From: Caulobacteraceae bacterium
Lineage (GTDB): Bacteria; Pseudomonadota; Alphaproteobacteria; Caulobacterales; Caulobacteraceae
Reading direction: 5' to 3'
NCBI GenBank assembly: GCA_031291685.1
Contig: JARLIP010000111.1
Coordinates: 1 to 35,478, forward strand
Length of the DNA stretch: 35,478 nucleotides
In this document: positions 18,217-25,723 of the stretch, in pieces
How the letters are laid out: each line of letters starts with the position of its first letter
How positions within the stretch are numbered: position 1 is the stretch's first letter
Position numbers and translations under genes: made by a program
The notes under the pieces: generated by a model
Databases searched by the model: none
The model's input: only the letters and a program-made list of their open reading frames with translations
What the model was told of the DNA's origin: nothing

Positions 18217-18293
18217 GTCTCCGTAGCTCAGCCGGATAGAGCACAGGTTTCCTAAACCTGGGGTCGCGTGTTCGAGTCACGCCGGGGACGCCA
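18217..18293 (+). tRNA. tRNA-Arg (anticodon CCU)
   Basis: A 77-base tRNA with encoded CCA. Acceptor stem GTCTCCG (18217-18223) pairs with CGGGGAC (18283-18289, one G-U wobble), followed by discriminator G. The D-arm GCTC...GAGC is present. The anticodon stem CAGGT/ACCTG (18244-18248/18256-18260) encloses TTCCTAA, with anticodon CCT at 18251-18253 reading AGG. The T-arm contains GTTCGAGTC. This tRNA is a common integration site for mobile elements, but I found no second copy of its 3' end and no integrase in the window. Confidence 0.96.
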
Positions 18294-18513
18294 TAAAATC
18301 AAGGGGATGGCGTGCGGATGGCTGCTTCCAGGCCATTTCCCGCGCTGCGGGCCGGGACATATTGCCGCAGAATCGGCGACGTGCTCATGGCTGACGGTAT
18401 GTGCCGCCTTTCGTCCAATCCGTGGTGTGCGGCGCTTTCCGGCGCCGAAGCGCCTCGGTGACCGCAACACCGCCACCCGCTCGCCCAGCCAGGTCAGATC
18501 TCGGCTCTGGTCT

Positions 18514-19761
18514 TTATTGTCGAGTTCCATCGACTGTCGCCCCGCGGGGCCGGGTTCGGGCGGACACCGCGGTCGCTAAGGCGGCCAGGACGAACAGGGC
18601 GGCGGCCGTCGCCAGGGCGGGCTTCATGTTGGTGTCGGTGGCGAAGGCGCCGGCGGCGAGGGGGCCGAGGCTGGCGCCGAGCAGGGTCGCCGCAGGCCCG
18701 TACATCGGCGCTCGCCGCGTGGGATCGGCCGCGATCAGCAGCGGCAGTCCCAGGGAAAGAGCGACGGTCCAAAGCAACCCGAACGCCACGGTCGCGGCCA
18801 CGAACGCGGCTTGTGAAGACGGCCAGGCAAAGACCGCGGTGACGGCAAGGAAGGCGGCGGCGGTCACCAGCAGGCCGGAAACCGGCTTCACCCAGCGGTC
18901 GAGGGCGACAATGGCCGTGGCGCCCACGACCTGGGCGCCGAGGGAGGCGGCGATGGCCAGTGAGACCACCTTGTCCTGGATGTGGATGGTGTGAGCGATC
19001 GGTTCCACATAGACCCAGACCCCCACGATGCCCCCCATCATCAGCAGGCCCGACGCCAGCCCCGTCATGCTCGAGAGCTGCAGACCGGACCCTTGCTTCA
19101 TCTCCGCCGGCGGCTCTGGGAGCCGGTTTGGGATGAGCAGCAGGAGCGGGAGCGTCAGCAACGCCCCGCCACCGATGACAAATAGTCCGCTGTTCGCGCC
19201 CAGCACTGGCCCAAGGGTGATCGGCACGAGGGCGGCGACCGCGCCCTGGCTGAGCGCCTGGGCCCCGAGGAAGATGGCGTTGACGCGGCTCGCGTCATGG
19301 CGGCGAGTGATCAGGCCGACCGCGATCCAGACGATGACGCCGGCGGCGGCGCCGGCCAGCCCGCGGCTCAGGACGAAGTCCAGCCCGCTGGTGACCGCGC
19401 CCATCCCGTTCGCCAGGATGAGGAGAAGGGCGCCCGCCAGGCCCCAGAGACGCAGTCTTCGGTGAGGAACCCGCGCCGCCATTCCCGCGGACACGACGCC
19501 AAGGGCGAGGGTCTCGACGGTCGCCGCCAGGCCCATCTGCGGCACCGACAGCCGCCCGGCGGCCTGCAGGGCGCCCAACACGATCGGCTGGACGCCCAGC
19601 ATCAGCAGCCCCACGCACCCCATGACGATGACCGACGTCACTCCCCTGGCGGGAATGGGGGCCGTGGCGGCGTGCGGGTCGTGCAACCTGTCCGGCGGCG
19701 TCATCTCGGCGATCACCCCCGGCAATGCCAGGTCCACCGTCAGTTCAGGCTCGTGCGGCAT
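18514..19761 (-). CDS. MFS transporter, 12-helix type
   Basis: A 415-residue inner-membrane protein with about twelve hydrophobic helices in two halves, and the pattern of drug/sugar efflux (DHA/arabinose-efflux-like) permeases: a loop after the second helix contains ARVPHRRLRLWG, close to the family motif A (GxxxDRxGRR-like, degenerate). The first 40 residues are a hydrophilic cytoplasmic leader. The ATG at 19761 has AAGGGG eight bases upstream. It is divergent from the acid-sugar kinase gene, so it may move the same substrate or an intermediate, but direction and substrate cannot be read from the sequence. The 220 bases between it and the tRNA hold nothing I recognise. Confidence 0.88.
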   Translation of the reverse strand: MPHEPELTVDLALPGVIAEMTPPDRLHDPHAATAPIPARGVTSVIVMGCVGLLMLGVQPIVLGALQAAGRLSVPQMGLAATVETLALGVVSAGMAARVPHRRLRLWGLAGALLLILANGMGAVTSGLDFVLSRGLAGAAAGVIVWIAVGLITRRHDASRVNAIFLGAQALSQGAVAALVPITLGPVLGANSGLFVIGGGALLTLPLLLLIPNRLPEPPAEMKQGSGLQLSSMTGLASGLLMMGGIVGVWVYVEPIAHTIHIQDKVVSLAIAASLGAQVVGATAIVALDRWVKPVSGLLVTAAAFLAVTAVFAWPSSQAAFVAATVAFGLLWTVALSLGLPLLIAADPTRRAPMYGPAATLLGASLGPLAAGAFATDTNMKPALATAAALFVLAALATAVSARTRPRGATVDGTRQ

Positions 19762-20207
19762 GAGCGCCCCTTCTCTTTATTCTGCTGGCCTTGTGCGATG
19801 GGTGATCGCGTCAGTTCCTTGGCGCGTTCGGGCCAGATCGCTTCCTGAGCATTCAAGGTGTCAGACGTCGCCCCTCGCCCAATTTGTTGGGTGGACGCTA
19901 ACACGGCGGTTTTTGCGGCATCAACTTTAAAGTCGTTGTATGTCGGGTTTTGGCTCGTGGCGAGCACGCTAGTATTGTGGGGTGGGCGTCGTCGAGGCGG
20001 CGTCGGCGCCGTTTCGAGAATATTTATTAGTTACTGAACAGTATCGGAAATTTTCGCCCATCATATGAGGCGATCTGGCTCGACCTGAGGCGCTATCGCT
20101 ATCGGAATTTCGGTGTCCGTCACCGTTAAAATCGGATAATTGTCGAGTTAAGAAATTCACGTGCCGAAGCCGAAGCGGGTTCTTACGGCCAGGGGAGGGT
20201 GTTGAAA
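19762..20207. promoter_or_regulatory. Divergent intergenic region between MFS and acid-sugar kinase genes
   Basis: About 446 bases, clearly richer in A+T than the flanks, especially 19920-20160. It holds no convincing ORF. Two copies of a candidate regulator motif are seen: GTATGTCGGGTT at 19938-19949 and TGTCGAGTTA at 20141-20150. The latter is identical to 23142-23151 in front of the TonB receptor. Promoters for both flanking genes must lie here; I could not place -10/-35 boxes with confidence. Confidence 0.6.
20141..20150. promoter_or_regulatory. Candidate operator, shared TGTCGAGTTA motif
   Basis: An exact 10-base match to 23142-23151, lying 58 bases before the likely kinase start. With one extra base on the left (TTGTCGAGTT) it differs at a single position from 23024-23033. 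Confidence 0.45.
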
Positions 20208-21494
20208 GTGCTCGAACTCGCGGTTCTGGCGGACGATCTGACCGGCGGCATGATCATCGCCAGCAAGCTGGAAGCGGCGGGGATCGCCTGCCCGTTGGTG
20301 ACCAGCACCGAGGAATTCCTCGCTCTGCCGGGCGACCCCACGGCGGTGGTGCTTGCGCGAAAGATCCGTCTGGTGGCCCCCGCCGAAGCGCGCCTGGAAG
20401 CCGAGGCCGCCGCCGCGGCGTTCATCAGGCGCGGCGCGAAAACGATCTTCTATAAGTACAGCGCCCTGTTCGAATCCACGGACCAGGGCAATATCGGACC
20501 GATCGCCGAGGCCTTGCTGGCCTCGACCGGGGCGAAGCGGACCATTTTCTGCCCCGCGTACATCGACCGCGGCCTGACCCTGTACAAAGGGAACATCTTC
20601 GTCGGATCGACCCTTCTGTCGGAGACCGCCAAGCGGTTCGACCCCATGACGCCGGCCACCACCTCGGATGTCGTCGCCAAGCTTCGCCGTCAAACCACCT
20701 GGCAGGTGGGGCTCGCGGATCATCAGATGCTGACGGGGGAGGCGGCAGCGATCGCGGCGGCCCTGGAGGCGCAGCCGGAAGTTCCCTTCTGGGTGATGGA
20801 CGCCGTCGACGAGGCCGATGTCGCGAAGATCGCGGCGGTGACCCGCGACTGGCCCCTTGTGACCGGAGCCGACTCCCTGCCGCCGGCCATCATCCACGAT
20901 CGGCGCGGGCGCGCGTCGGCGGAGCCTGGCAGCGGCCGTCGCCTTCTGCCGGGCGTTTCCGGAGGCGAGGCGGTCATCGCCGGCAGCTGCGGCGTGGCGA
21001 CCATGGCGCAGTTGGAGGCGTTCGCCGAGAGGCGTCCCGTATGGCGCATTGAGCTGGCGCGTGATGCGGAAAAGGAAGACCTGGTGGACAGCATCGCCGC
21101 GTGGGCGGCCGACCGGCTGCCGGAGGGTCCGGTGGCGATCGCCACAACGGCCGACCCCGCCGGGGTCGCCGCCGCTCAGGCGGCGTTCGGGCGGGAGGGC
21201 GCCTCGAAGCGCGCCGACCGGATCCTGGGTGAGCTGGCCGTCCGGCTTCGCGACCTCGGCGTCGGTAAGTTCGTGATCTCGGGCGGTGAGACCTCCGGCC
21301 AGGTGCTGAAGGCCCTGGATGTCGGGCGACTTGAGGTCGCGGCCTACGATGATCTCCATGGCGGCTACTGTTACGCGCCGGGGGCAAGGCCAGCGTCCTT
21401 CGTCCTCAAACCGGGCGGCCTTGGTGATCAACAGTTCCTGTTCAATGCGCTCCATCGCCTGCGCGAGGCAGAGCGCCAGTCTGCGGAAGGTTAA
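20208..21494 (+). CDS. Four-carbon acid-sugar kinase family protein (DUF1537, OtnK/DtnK-like)
   Basis: About 428 residues. The N-terminal substrate domain (PF07005) opens with AVLADDLTGG, carrying the conserved double Asp; the C-terminal nucleotide-binding domain (PF17042) contains FVISGGETSGQVLKAL and a Gly-rich end (PGG). The family phosphorylates four-carbon acid sugars such as 3-oxo-tetronate, D-threonate or erythronate with ATP. The start is uncertain: GTG 20208 has GGAGG nine bases upstream; GTG 20199 and TTG 20202 are in frame but too close to that site. The next gene is a class II aldolase, matching the OtnK-OtnC order of characterised tetronate pathways. Confidence 0.9.
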   Translation: MLELAVLADDLTGGMIIASKLEAAGIACPLVTSTEEFLALPGDPTAVVLARKIRLVAPAEARLEAEAAAAAFIRRGAKTIFYKYSALFESTDQGNIGPIAEALLASTGAKRTIFCPAYIDRGLTLYKGNIFVGSTLLSETAKRFDPMTPATTSDVVAKLRRQTTWQVGLADHQMLTGEAAAIAAALEAQPEVPFWVMDAVDEADVAKIAAVTRDWPLVTGADSLPPAIIHDRRGRASAEPGSGRRLLPGVSGGEAVIAGSCGVATMAQLEAFAERRPVWRIELARDAEKEDLVDSIAAWAADRLPEGPVAIATTADPAGVAAAQAAFGREGASKRADRILGELAVRLRDLGVGKFVISGGETSGQVLKALDVGRLEVAAYDDLHGGYCYAPGARPASFVLKPGGLGDQQFLFNALHRLREAERQSAEG

Positions 21495-21501
21495 GCGCAT
21501 C

Positions 21502-22149
21502 ATGACGATGGGATCGGAGACCGCGGCGCGGGCCAGGCTCGTGCAGGCTTACAAGGAGGTGGTCGGCCTGGGGCTGACCGAACTCTCCTCGGGCAATATC
21601 AGCCTGCGCTACGGGGAGGGGATGCTGATCTCGCCGACCGGGGCGACCGGCGAGACCATCAACGAGGACAACGTCGTCTATGTCGGGCCTGACGATCGTT
21701 GGGAGGCGGGGCTGAGGCCTTCAAGCGAGTGGGAGTTGCACGCCCGCGTTTACCGCTGCGGCGCGGACACCAACGCCGTCGTCCATACCCATTCGGACTT
21801 CTGCGTGGCGGTCGCCTGCCACTGCAAACCGCTGCCCGGTTTCCACTATCTGGTGGGGGTGTTCGGCGGCGACGATGTCCCATGCGTCCCCTACAACACC
21901 TTCGGCAGCGAAGCCCTCGCCATCGACGTGGCCGAGGCCCTGAAGGCCCGCACGGCCTGCCTGATGGGCAACCACGGCGCCACGGCGCGAGGGCCGACCA
22001 TGGAGGCGGCGATCAAGGGCGCGCACCGCCTGGAGATCTGCTGTCGTCAGTATATCCACGCCCTTGCCCTGGGCGAGCCGCGCCGGCTGACGCCGACGGA
22101 ATTCGAGGACTTCCACCGGCGGATTGGAACGTCCGGATACGCTAAATAG
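21502..22149 (+). CDS. Class II aldolase/adducin family protein (OtnC-like 3-oxo-tetronate 4-phosphate decarboxylase)
   Basis: A 215-residue zinc-dependent class II aldolase-fold enzyme. Motifs: SSGNISLR (29-36), ISPTGA (43-48), SSEWELH with the catalytic Glu76, HTH zinc ligands His95 and His97, and the third ligand His158 in MGNHGA. Related enzymes are L-fuculose-phosphate aldolase and, when next to a DUF1537 kinase, OtnC, which decarboxylates 3-oxo-tetronate 4-phosphate to dihydroxyacetone phosphate. The neighbour makes OtnC-like activity the best guess. The ATG at 21502 lies seven bases after the kinase stop, with GGAAGG inside the kinase end. It converges with the TetR gene, leaving five bases between the stops. 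Confidence 0.88.
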   Translation: MTMGSETAARARLVQAYKEVVGLGLTELSSGNISLRYGEGMLISPTGATGETINEDNVVYVGPDDRWEAGLRPSSEWELHARVYRCGADTNAVVHTHSDFCVAVACHCKPLPGFHYLVGVFGGDDVPCVPYNTFGSEALAIDVAEALKARTACLMGNHGATARGPTMEAAIKGAHRLEICCRQYIHALALGEPRRLTPTEFEDFHRRIGTSGYAK

Positions 22150-22154
22150 CCGTT

Positions 22155-22958
22155 TCAGCGTGTTGCGCGGCGGCGTCTGCCGGCGGGGCTCTTGGCCGGG
22201 GGGGCGGGCTGCGCCGCGGCGACGGGTTCCGATTCGACGGTCGCGTGTCGCGCTATGGATTCCGGCGCGCGCAAGGCGATCGTGTTGGGCAGGAAGGTCG
22301 ACATATAGGCGAGGGCCGCGCGCAGGCCCTCCTTGGCGTGCTTGGGCGTGATGCGCCCGTGCTTGGCGTAGGACGCCGCCCAGACCCCGTCATAGATCGC
22401 GAAGGTGATGGAGAACTTGAAGGCCGGATCGCGGACGTAGGGCATCTCGAAGAACCGGTCCATCGACTTGTAGGTGCTGGCCGCCAGATTATCTATGTCC
22501 TCGAAATCGAGCCTTCTGACGTCGGACAGTAGGGCCATGCCCAAGAATAGCTTCAGCGCATTCTGGCTGCCGTTGAAATACTCGACGACGCGATAGTAGC
22601 GGAGCGCGACAAGATCGTGCCAGTGCTCCAACGCTTCGTGGTCGATGGGCTCGTCGAGCGCCGTGTGCATGGTCTGCAGATAGCGCTCGGCCAGCCCGAG
22701 GAAGACGGATTCCTTGGTCGGGAAGAAGTGATAGGTCGAGGTCGGCGGCACGTCCGCGGCGTGCGCGACGTCGTAGAGGCTGATGTCGTTGATGTCGCGA
22801 TCCCGCAGCAGGGCGTCGGCCGCATCCAGAAGCGCGATAACCCGAGTCTGGCCTCGCTTTTGAGCCGGCCGCCGGCCCGGCGCCGTGGGGGACGGCGCGG
22901 AATTCTTCTCGGCGATCTGGCCCATGCGGCTTGGCGGTCCTTCTTTGCGGCGCGCCAC
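22155..22958 (-). CDS. TetR/AcrR family transcriptional regulator
   Basis: About 256-267 residues. The N-terminal helix-turn-helix domain is clear (TRVIALLDAADALL, then DISLYDVAHAADVPPTSTYHFFPTKESVFLGLAERY). A C-terminal ligand/dimer domain of about 150 residues ends in a Pro/Ala and Arg-rich tail (AGRRRRATR). The start is uncertain: GTG 22958 or ATG 22925, 11 codons later; neither has a strong ribosome site. It is divergent from the TonB receptor gene across 325 bases holding three copies of the motif TTGWCGAGTT or its complement, so it likely controls itself, the receptor and perhaps the kinase operon. Confidence 0.9.
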   Translation of the reverse strand: MARRKEGPPSRMGQIAEKNSAPSPTAPGRRPAQKRGQTRVIALLDAADALLRDRDINDISLYDVAHAADVPPTSTYHFFPTKESVFLGLAERYLQTMHTALDEPIDHEALEHWHDLVALRYYRVVEYFNGSQNALKLFLGMALLSDVRRLDFEDIDNLAASTYKSMDRFFEMPYVRDPAFKFSITFAIYDGVWAASYAKHGRITPKHAKEGLRAALAYMSTFLPNTIALRAPESIARHATVESEPVAAAQPAPPAKSPAGRRRRATR

Positions 22959-23283
22959 CCATTCTATCGCGGCTCACCGTGTGCAGCACAAGTGACGCGG
23001 AAGGATCGGTCAAGAGTCAATTATTGACGAGTTTGACGTGTGGCAGTCTTGCGACAGGTTCGCCGGATTCTGCGAACTTCTCACATTCTCGGTGATTCCG
23101 GCCCCGGGCTCGGTGGAACGGGTTGTTGCAAATCAGACGTATGTCGAGTTAGCTAGCCGGTGACACAGGCGAAAACTAAGGGAATGCCGCAGGTTCCGGC
23201 CTCGTCTCCCTGAAAACTCGTCAAGTGTCGAAAATTAAGCGGAAAAGCAGACCGCGAGGGCGGTCCCGAGGGGGAATCAGGAA
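22959..23283. promoter_or_regulatory. Divergent promoter region between TetR and TonB-receptor genes
   Basis: 325 bases without a gene. It contains a perfect dyad GTCAAT-T-ATTGAC at 23016-23028, TTGACGAGTT at 23024-23033, TGTCGAGTTA at 23142-23151 and AACTCGTCAA at 23215-23224, which is the exact reverse complement of 23024-23033. These repeated elements are the best candidates for TetR-family operators. Confidence 0.6.
23016..23033. promoter_or_regulatory. Candidate TetR operator, dyad plus shared motif
   Basis: The 13-base perfect palindrome GTCAATTATTGAC (6-1-6) overlaps the motif TTGACGAGTT. Position and symmetry fit an operator for the adjacent TetR-family gene. Confidence 0.5.
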
Positions 23284-25659
23284 ATGTCCGTCGTTCAGCA
23301 AATATCCGGCCGCCGCGCTGGCCTGTTCGCGGCCACCGCCGTCGCGGCGCTCTTGGGGGGCGTTGACGCGGCCCAAGCCCAGACCCAGGCGGGATCGTCC
23401 GCGCCTCAGGTCCAGGAAGTCGTGGTCACCGCCCAGCGGCGAAGCCAGAACCTCCAGGAGGTTCCGGTCTCGGTCCAGGCGCTCTCTGGCAAGGAGCTGC
23501 AAACCGCCGGCATCAAGAGCACGCAGGATCTCGGCCAGATGACGCCGAACGTGACCATCATCAGCCCGATCGGCCAGGGCAACCAGCCGCTGATCACCAT
23601 CCGCGGCATCGGCCTGAACGACTTCGACACCAACAACGCCGGTCCGAACGGCGTCTATGTCGATGACGTCTATATCAGCGCCCCATCGGCGCAGTCTTTC
23701 GCTGTGTTCGACCTGGCGCAGGTGCAGGTGTTGAAGGGACCGCAGGGCACCCTGTACGGGCGTAACACCAGCGGCGGCGCGGTGGTCTTCACCTCCAACA
23801 AGCCGACCGACTACTTCACTGGCGACCTGCATCTCGAATATGGAGCGTTCAACACGCTCCAGGTCGCGGGCGCCGTCGGCGGCCCGATCGCGTCCAACCT
23901 CTCCGGCCGGGTGTCGGTCGTGGTCAACCACTCAGACGGTTATAACAAGAACGCCTACGCTGGCGGCGATCCGATCGACAACGTCAACAACGAATCCGTC
24001 CGGTTGCAACTGCTCTATAAGCCCAACGACAAGCTGAAGCTCTACTTTGAGACCATGGATGGCTACGTGCGCAACCGCCCGCAGCCCTATGGCCACATCG
24101 GGACCTACGCGCCGGGCACCCAGGGCCTCGACCCGAACTCCCAAAAAAATCCTCCGATCAAATGCACCCCCGCCCAGGCCATGGCCGGCGGCTGCGTCGA
24201 TCTGTTCGGCTTCGGCACGCAACGGCAATGGTCGGGCTCCTACAACCGGTCGCAGGATCTGACCAACTTCGTCTCCATCAACCAGATCCGAGCGGATTAC
24301 GACCTCGGCCCGGCCGTGCTGACCTCGATCACCTCGTACCAGTACGACGACAAGTTCCATCCCGAGGAGACCGACGCCAGCCCGAACAACCTGCTCAGCG
24401 CGACCTACGGGGTGAAGTCGGACACCATCACCCAGGAAGTCCGCCTGGCGCACACCTCGAAAACATTCAACTGGGTCGTGGGCGGCTTCTATCTGCATGA
24501 GAGCCTGCGCCAGAACCAGCCGCTTGACCTGTTCGGCGACGGCGACCTGTTCGGTGGTTTCGGCAACCCCGCCCGCTCCGGCGCCTTCGACGGCATCGCC
24601 CAGCGATCATACGATCATAGCAAGCAGGTCACGGACAGCTACGCGGCGTTCGGCCAGGCCGACTACACCTGGGACAAGCTGACCCTGACGCTCGGCGCCC
24701 GCTACACCTGGGAGAAGAAGGCGTTCGACTACGATGGCTCGACGCAATATCAGGACGGCGGCATGGGCCACTACGGCCCGCTGAGCTATATCCCCCACTA
24801 TGCCAATTCGAAGTCCTGGTCGAACGTCACCTGGCGGGCGGCCCTCAGCTACCATTTCACCCACCAGATCCAGGCCTATGCCAGCGTCGCGACCGGGTTC
24901 AAGAGCGGCGGGTTCAATGGCAGTTTCCTGAGCAACGATCCGCAGCAGGTGCTCCTCCAGTTGCAGCCGATCAAGCCGGAAATGGTCACCGCCTACGAGA
25001 TTGGCGAGAAGGCCACGCTGTTCGACCGCCGGGTGAACTTCAACGTCGCGGCCTTCTATAACGACTACAAGAACGAGCAGATCTTCGCCACCGTGCCGCA
25101 GACCCTTACAACGGGCAACGGTCAGCAGATCCAGACCACGACACAGCTGCTGACCAATGCGCGCAAGGCCCATACCGAGGGCGTGGAGATGCAGATCACC
25201 GCCGCGCCGTTCCACGGCCTGATGATCGACCTGCAGTCGGCCTGGCTGCGAACGCGCCTGGACGATGCGAGCCTGCCCCTGTTTGGTGGCGGCGCCTCCT
25301 CACTGAACGGCAATGAACTGGCCAACGCGCCGCACTTCACCTTCAGCGGGGTGGTCGACTACAAGCTGGATCTGGCCGGCGGGGACGACATCAACTTCCG
25401 TTGGAATTCGAACTACCGCAGTCACGTGTGGTTCGACTCGACGAACGACCCGTATATTCAGCAGTCGCCCTATTGGGTGCACAATCTGAACATCGACTTC
25501 GAGTCCCGCCAGGGCTGGATCGCTGGCGTGTTCGTCCGCAACGTCGCGGACACGAAATACGCCCTCACCGCGACCGACCTTTCAGTCCCCTTCGGGCTCA
25601 TCGAGCCGGTCTATGGCGCTCCGCGCACCTACGGCGTCGAGCTTAGCTACCACTTCTGA
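23284..25659 (+). CDS. TonB-dependent outer-membrane receptor
   Basis: A 791-residue receptor. A signal peptide (about 1-30, ending in DAAQAQ) is followed by a TonB-box-like EVVVTAQRR, a plug domain with PNVTI, RGIGLNDF, GVYVDDVYI and the typical VEVLKGPQGTLYGRN-like stretch (here VQVLKGPQGTLYGRNTSGGAV), then a long beta-barrel ending in ELSYHF with terminal Phe. It imports a large or scarce substrate across the outer membrane using energy from TonB. The subfamily resembles receptors of sphingomonads and caulobacters used for carbohydrates and plant or terpenoid compounds rather than siderophores; this is an inference. The ATG at 23284 has an AGGA site. The neighbouring TetR gene and P450 suggest a catabolic substrate. 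Confidence 0.95.
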   Translation: MSVVQQISGRRAGLFAATAVAALLGGVDAAQAQTQAGSSAPQVQEVVVTAQRRSQNLQEVPVSVQALSGKELQTAGIKSTQDLGQMTPNVTIISPIGQGNQPLITIRGIGLNDFDTNNAGPNGVYVDDVYISAPSAQSFAVFDLAQVQVLKGPQGTLYGRNTSGGAVVFTSNKPTDYFTGDLHLEYGAFNTLQVAGAVGGPIASNLSGRVSVVVNHSDGYNKNAYAGGDPIDNVNNESVRLQLLYKPNDKLKLYFETMDGYVRNRPQPYGHIGTYAPGTQGLDPNSQKNPPIKCTPAQAMAGGCVDLFGFGTQRQWSGSYNRSQDLTNFVSINQIRADYDLGPAVLTSITSYQYDDKFHPEETDASPNNLLSATYGVKSDTITQEVRLAHTSKTFNWVVGGFYLHESLRQNQPLDLFGDGDLFGGFGNPARSGAFDGIAQRSYDHSKQVTDSYAAFGQADYTWDKLTLTLGARYTWEKKAFDYDGSTQYQDGGMGHYGPLSYIPHYANSKSWSNVTWRAALSYHFTHQIQAYASVATGFKSGGFNGSFLSNDPQQVLLQLQPIKPEMVTAYEIGEKATLFDRRVNFNVAAFYNDYKNEQIFATVPQTLTTGNGQQIQTTTQLLTNARKAHTEGVEMQITAAPFHGLMIDLQSAWLRTRLDDASLPLFGGGASSLNGNELANAPHFTFSGVVDYKLDLAGGDDINFRWNSNYRSHVWFDSTNDPYIQQSPYWVHNLNIDFESRQGWIAGVFVRNVADTKYALTATDLSVPFGLIEPVYGAPRTYGVELSYHF

Positions 25660-25670
25660 TCTGAACCCGA

Positions 25671-25706
25671 GGACGCGCGCGGTGACCCCGCGCGCGTCCG
25701 ATTTTC
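25671..25706 (+). terminator. Strong hairpin between TonB receptor and P450 genes
   Basis: A perfect 12-bp GC-rich stem (25671-25682 with 25688-25699), loop TGACC, followed by GATTTTCG. It fits an intrinsic terminator for the receptor transcript, or a processing/attenuation point if the P450 gene is co-transcribed; the P450 ATG is only 18 bases after it. Confidence 0.8.
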
Positions 25707-25723
25707 GTTGCGGAGACCTACCG

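Noticed and set aside
18262-18293. tRNA 3' end as an att site with a direct repeat in the window
   Set aside because: I looked for a second copy of the final bases (CGCCGGGGACGCCA) and found none; no integrase gene is present.
21319-21501. Upstream extension of the class II aldolase frame inside the kinase gene
   Set aside because: The region codes the conserved C-terminus of the kinase in another frame; the aldolase similarity starts at 21502.
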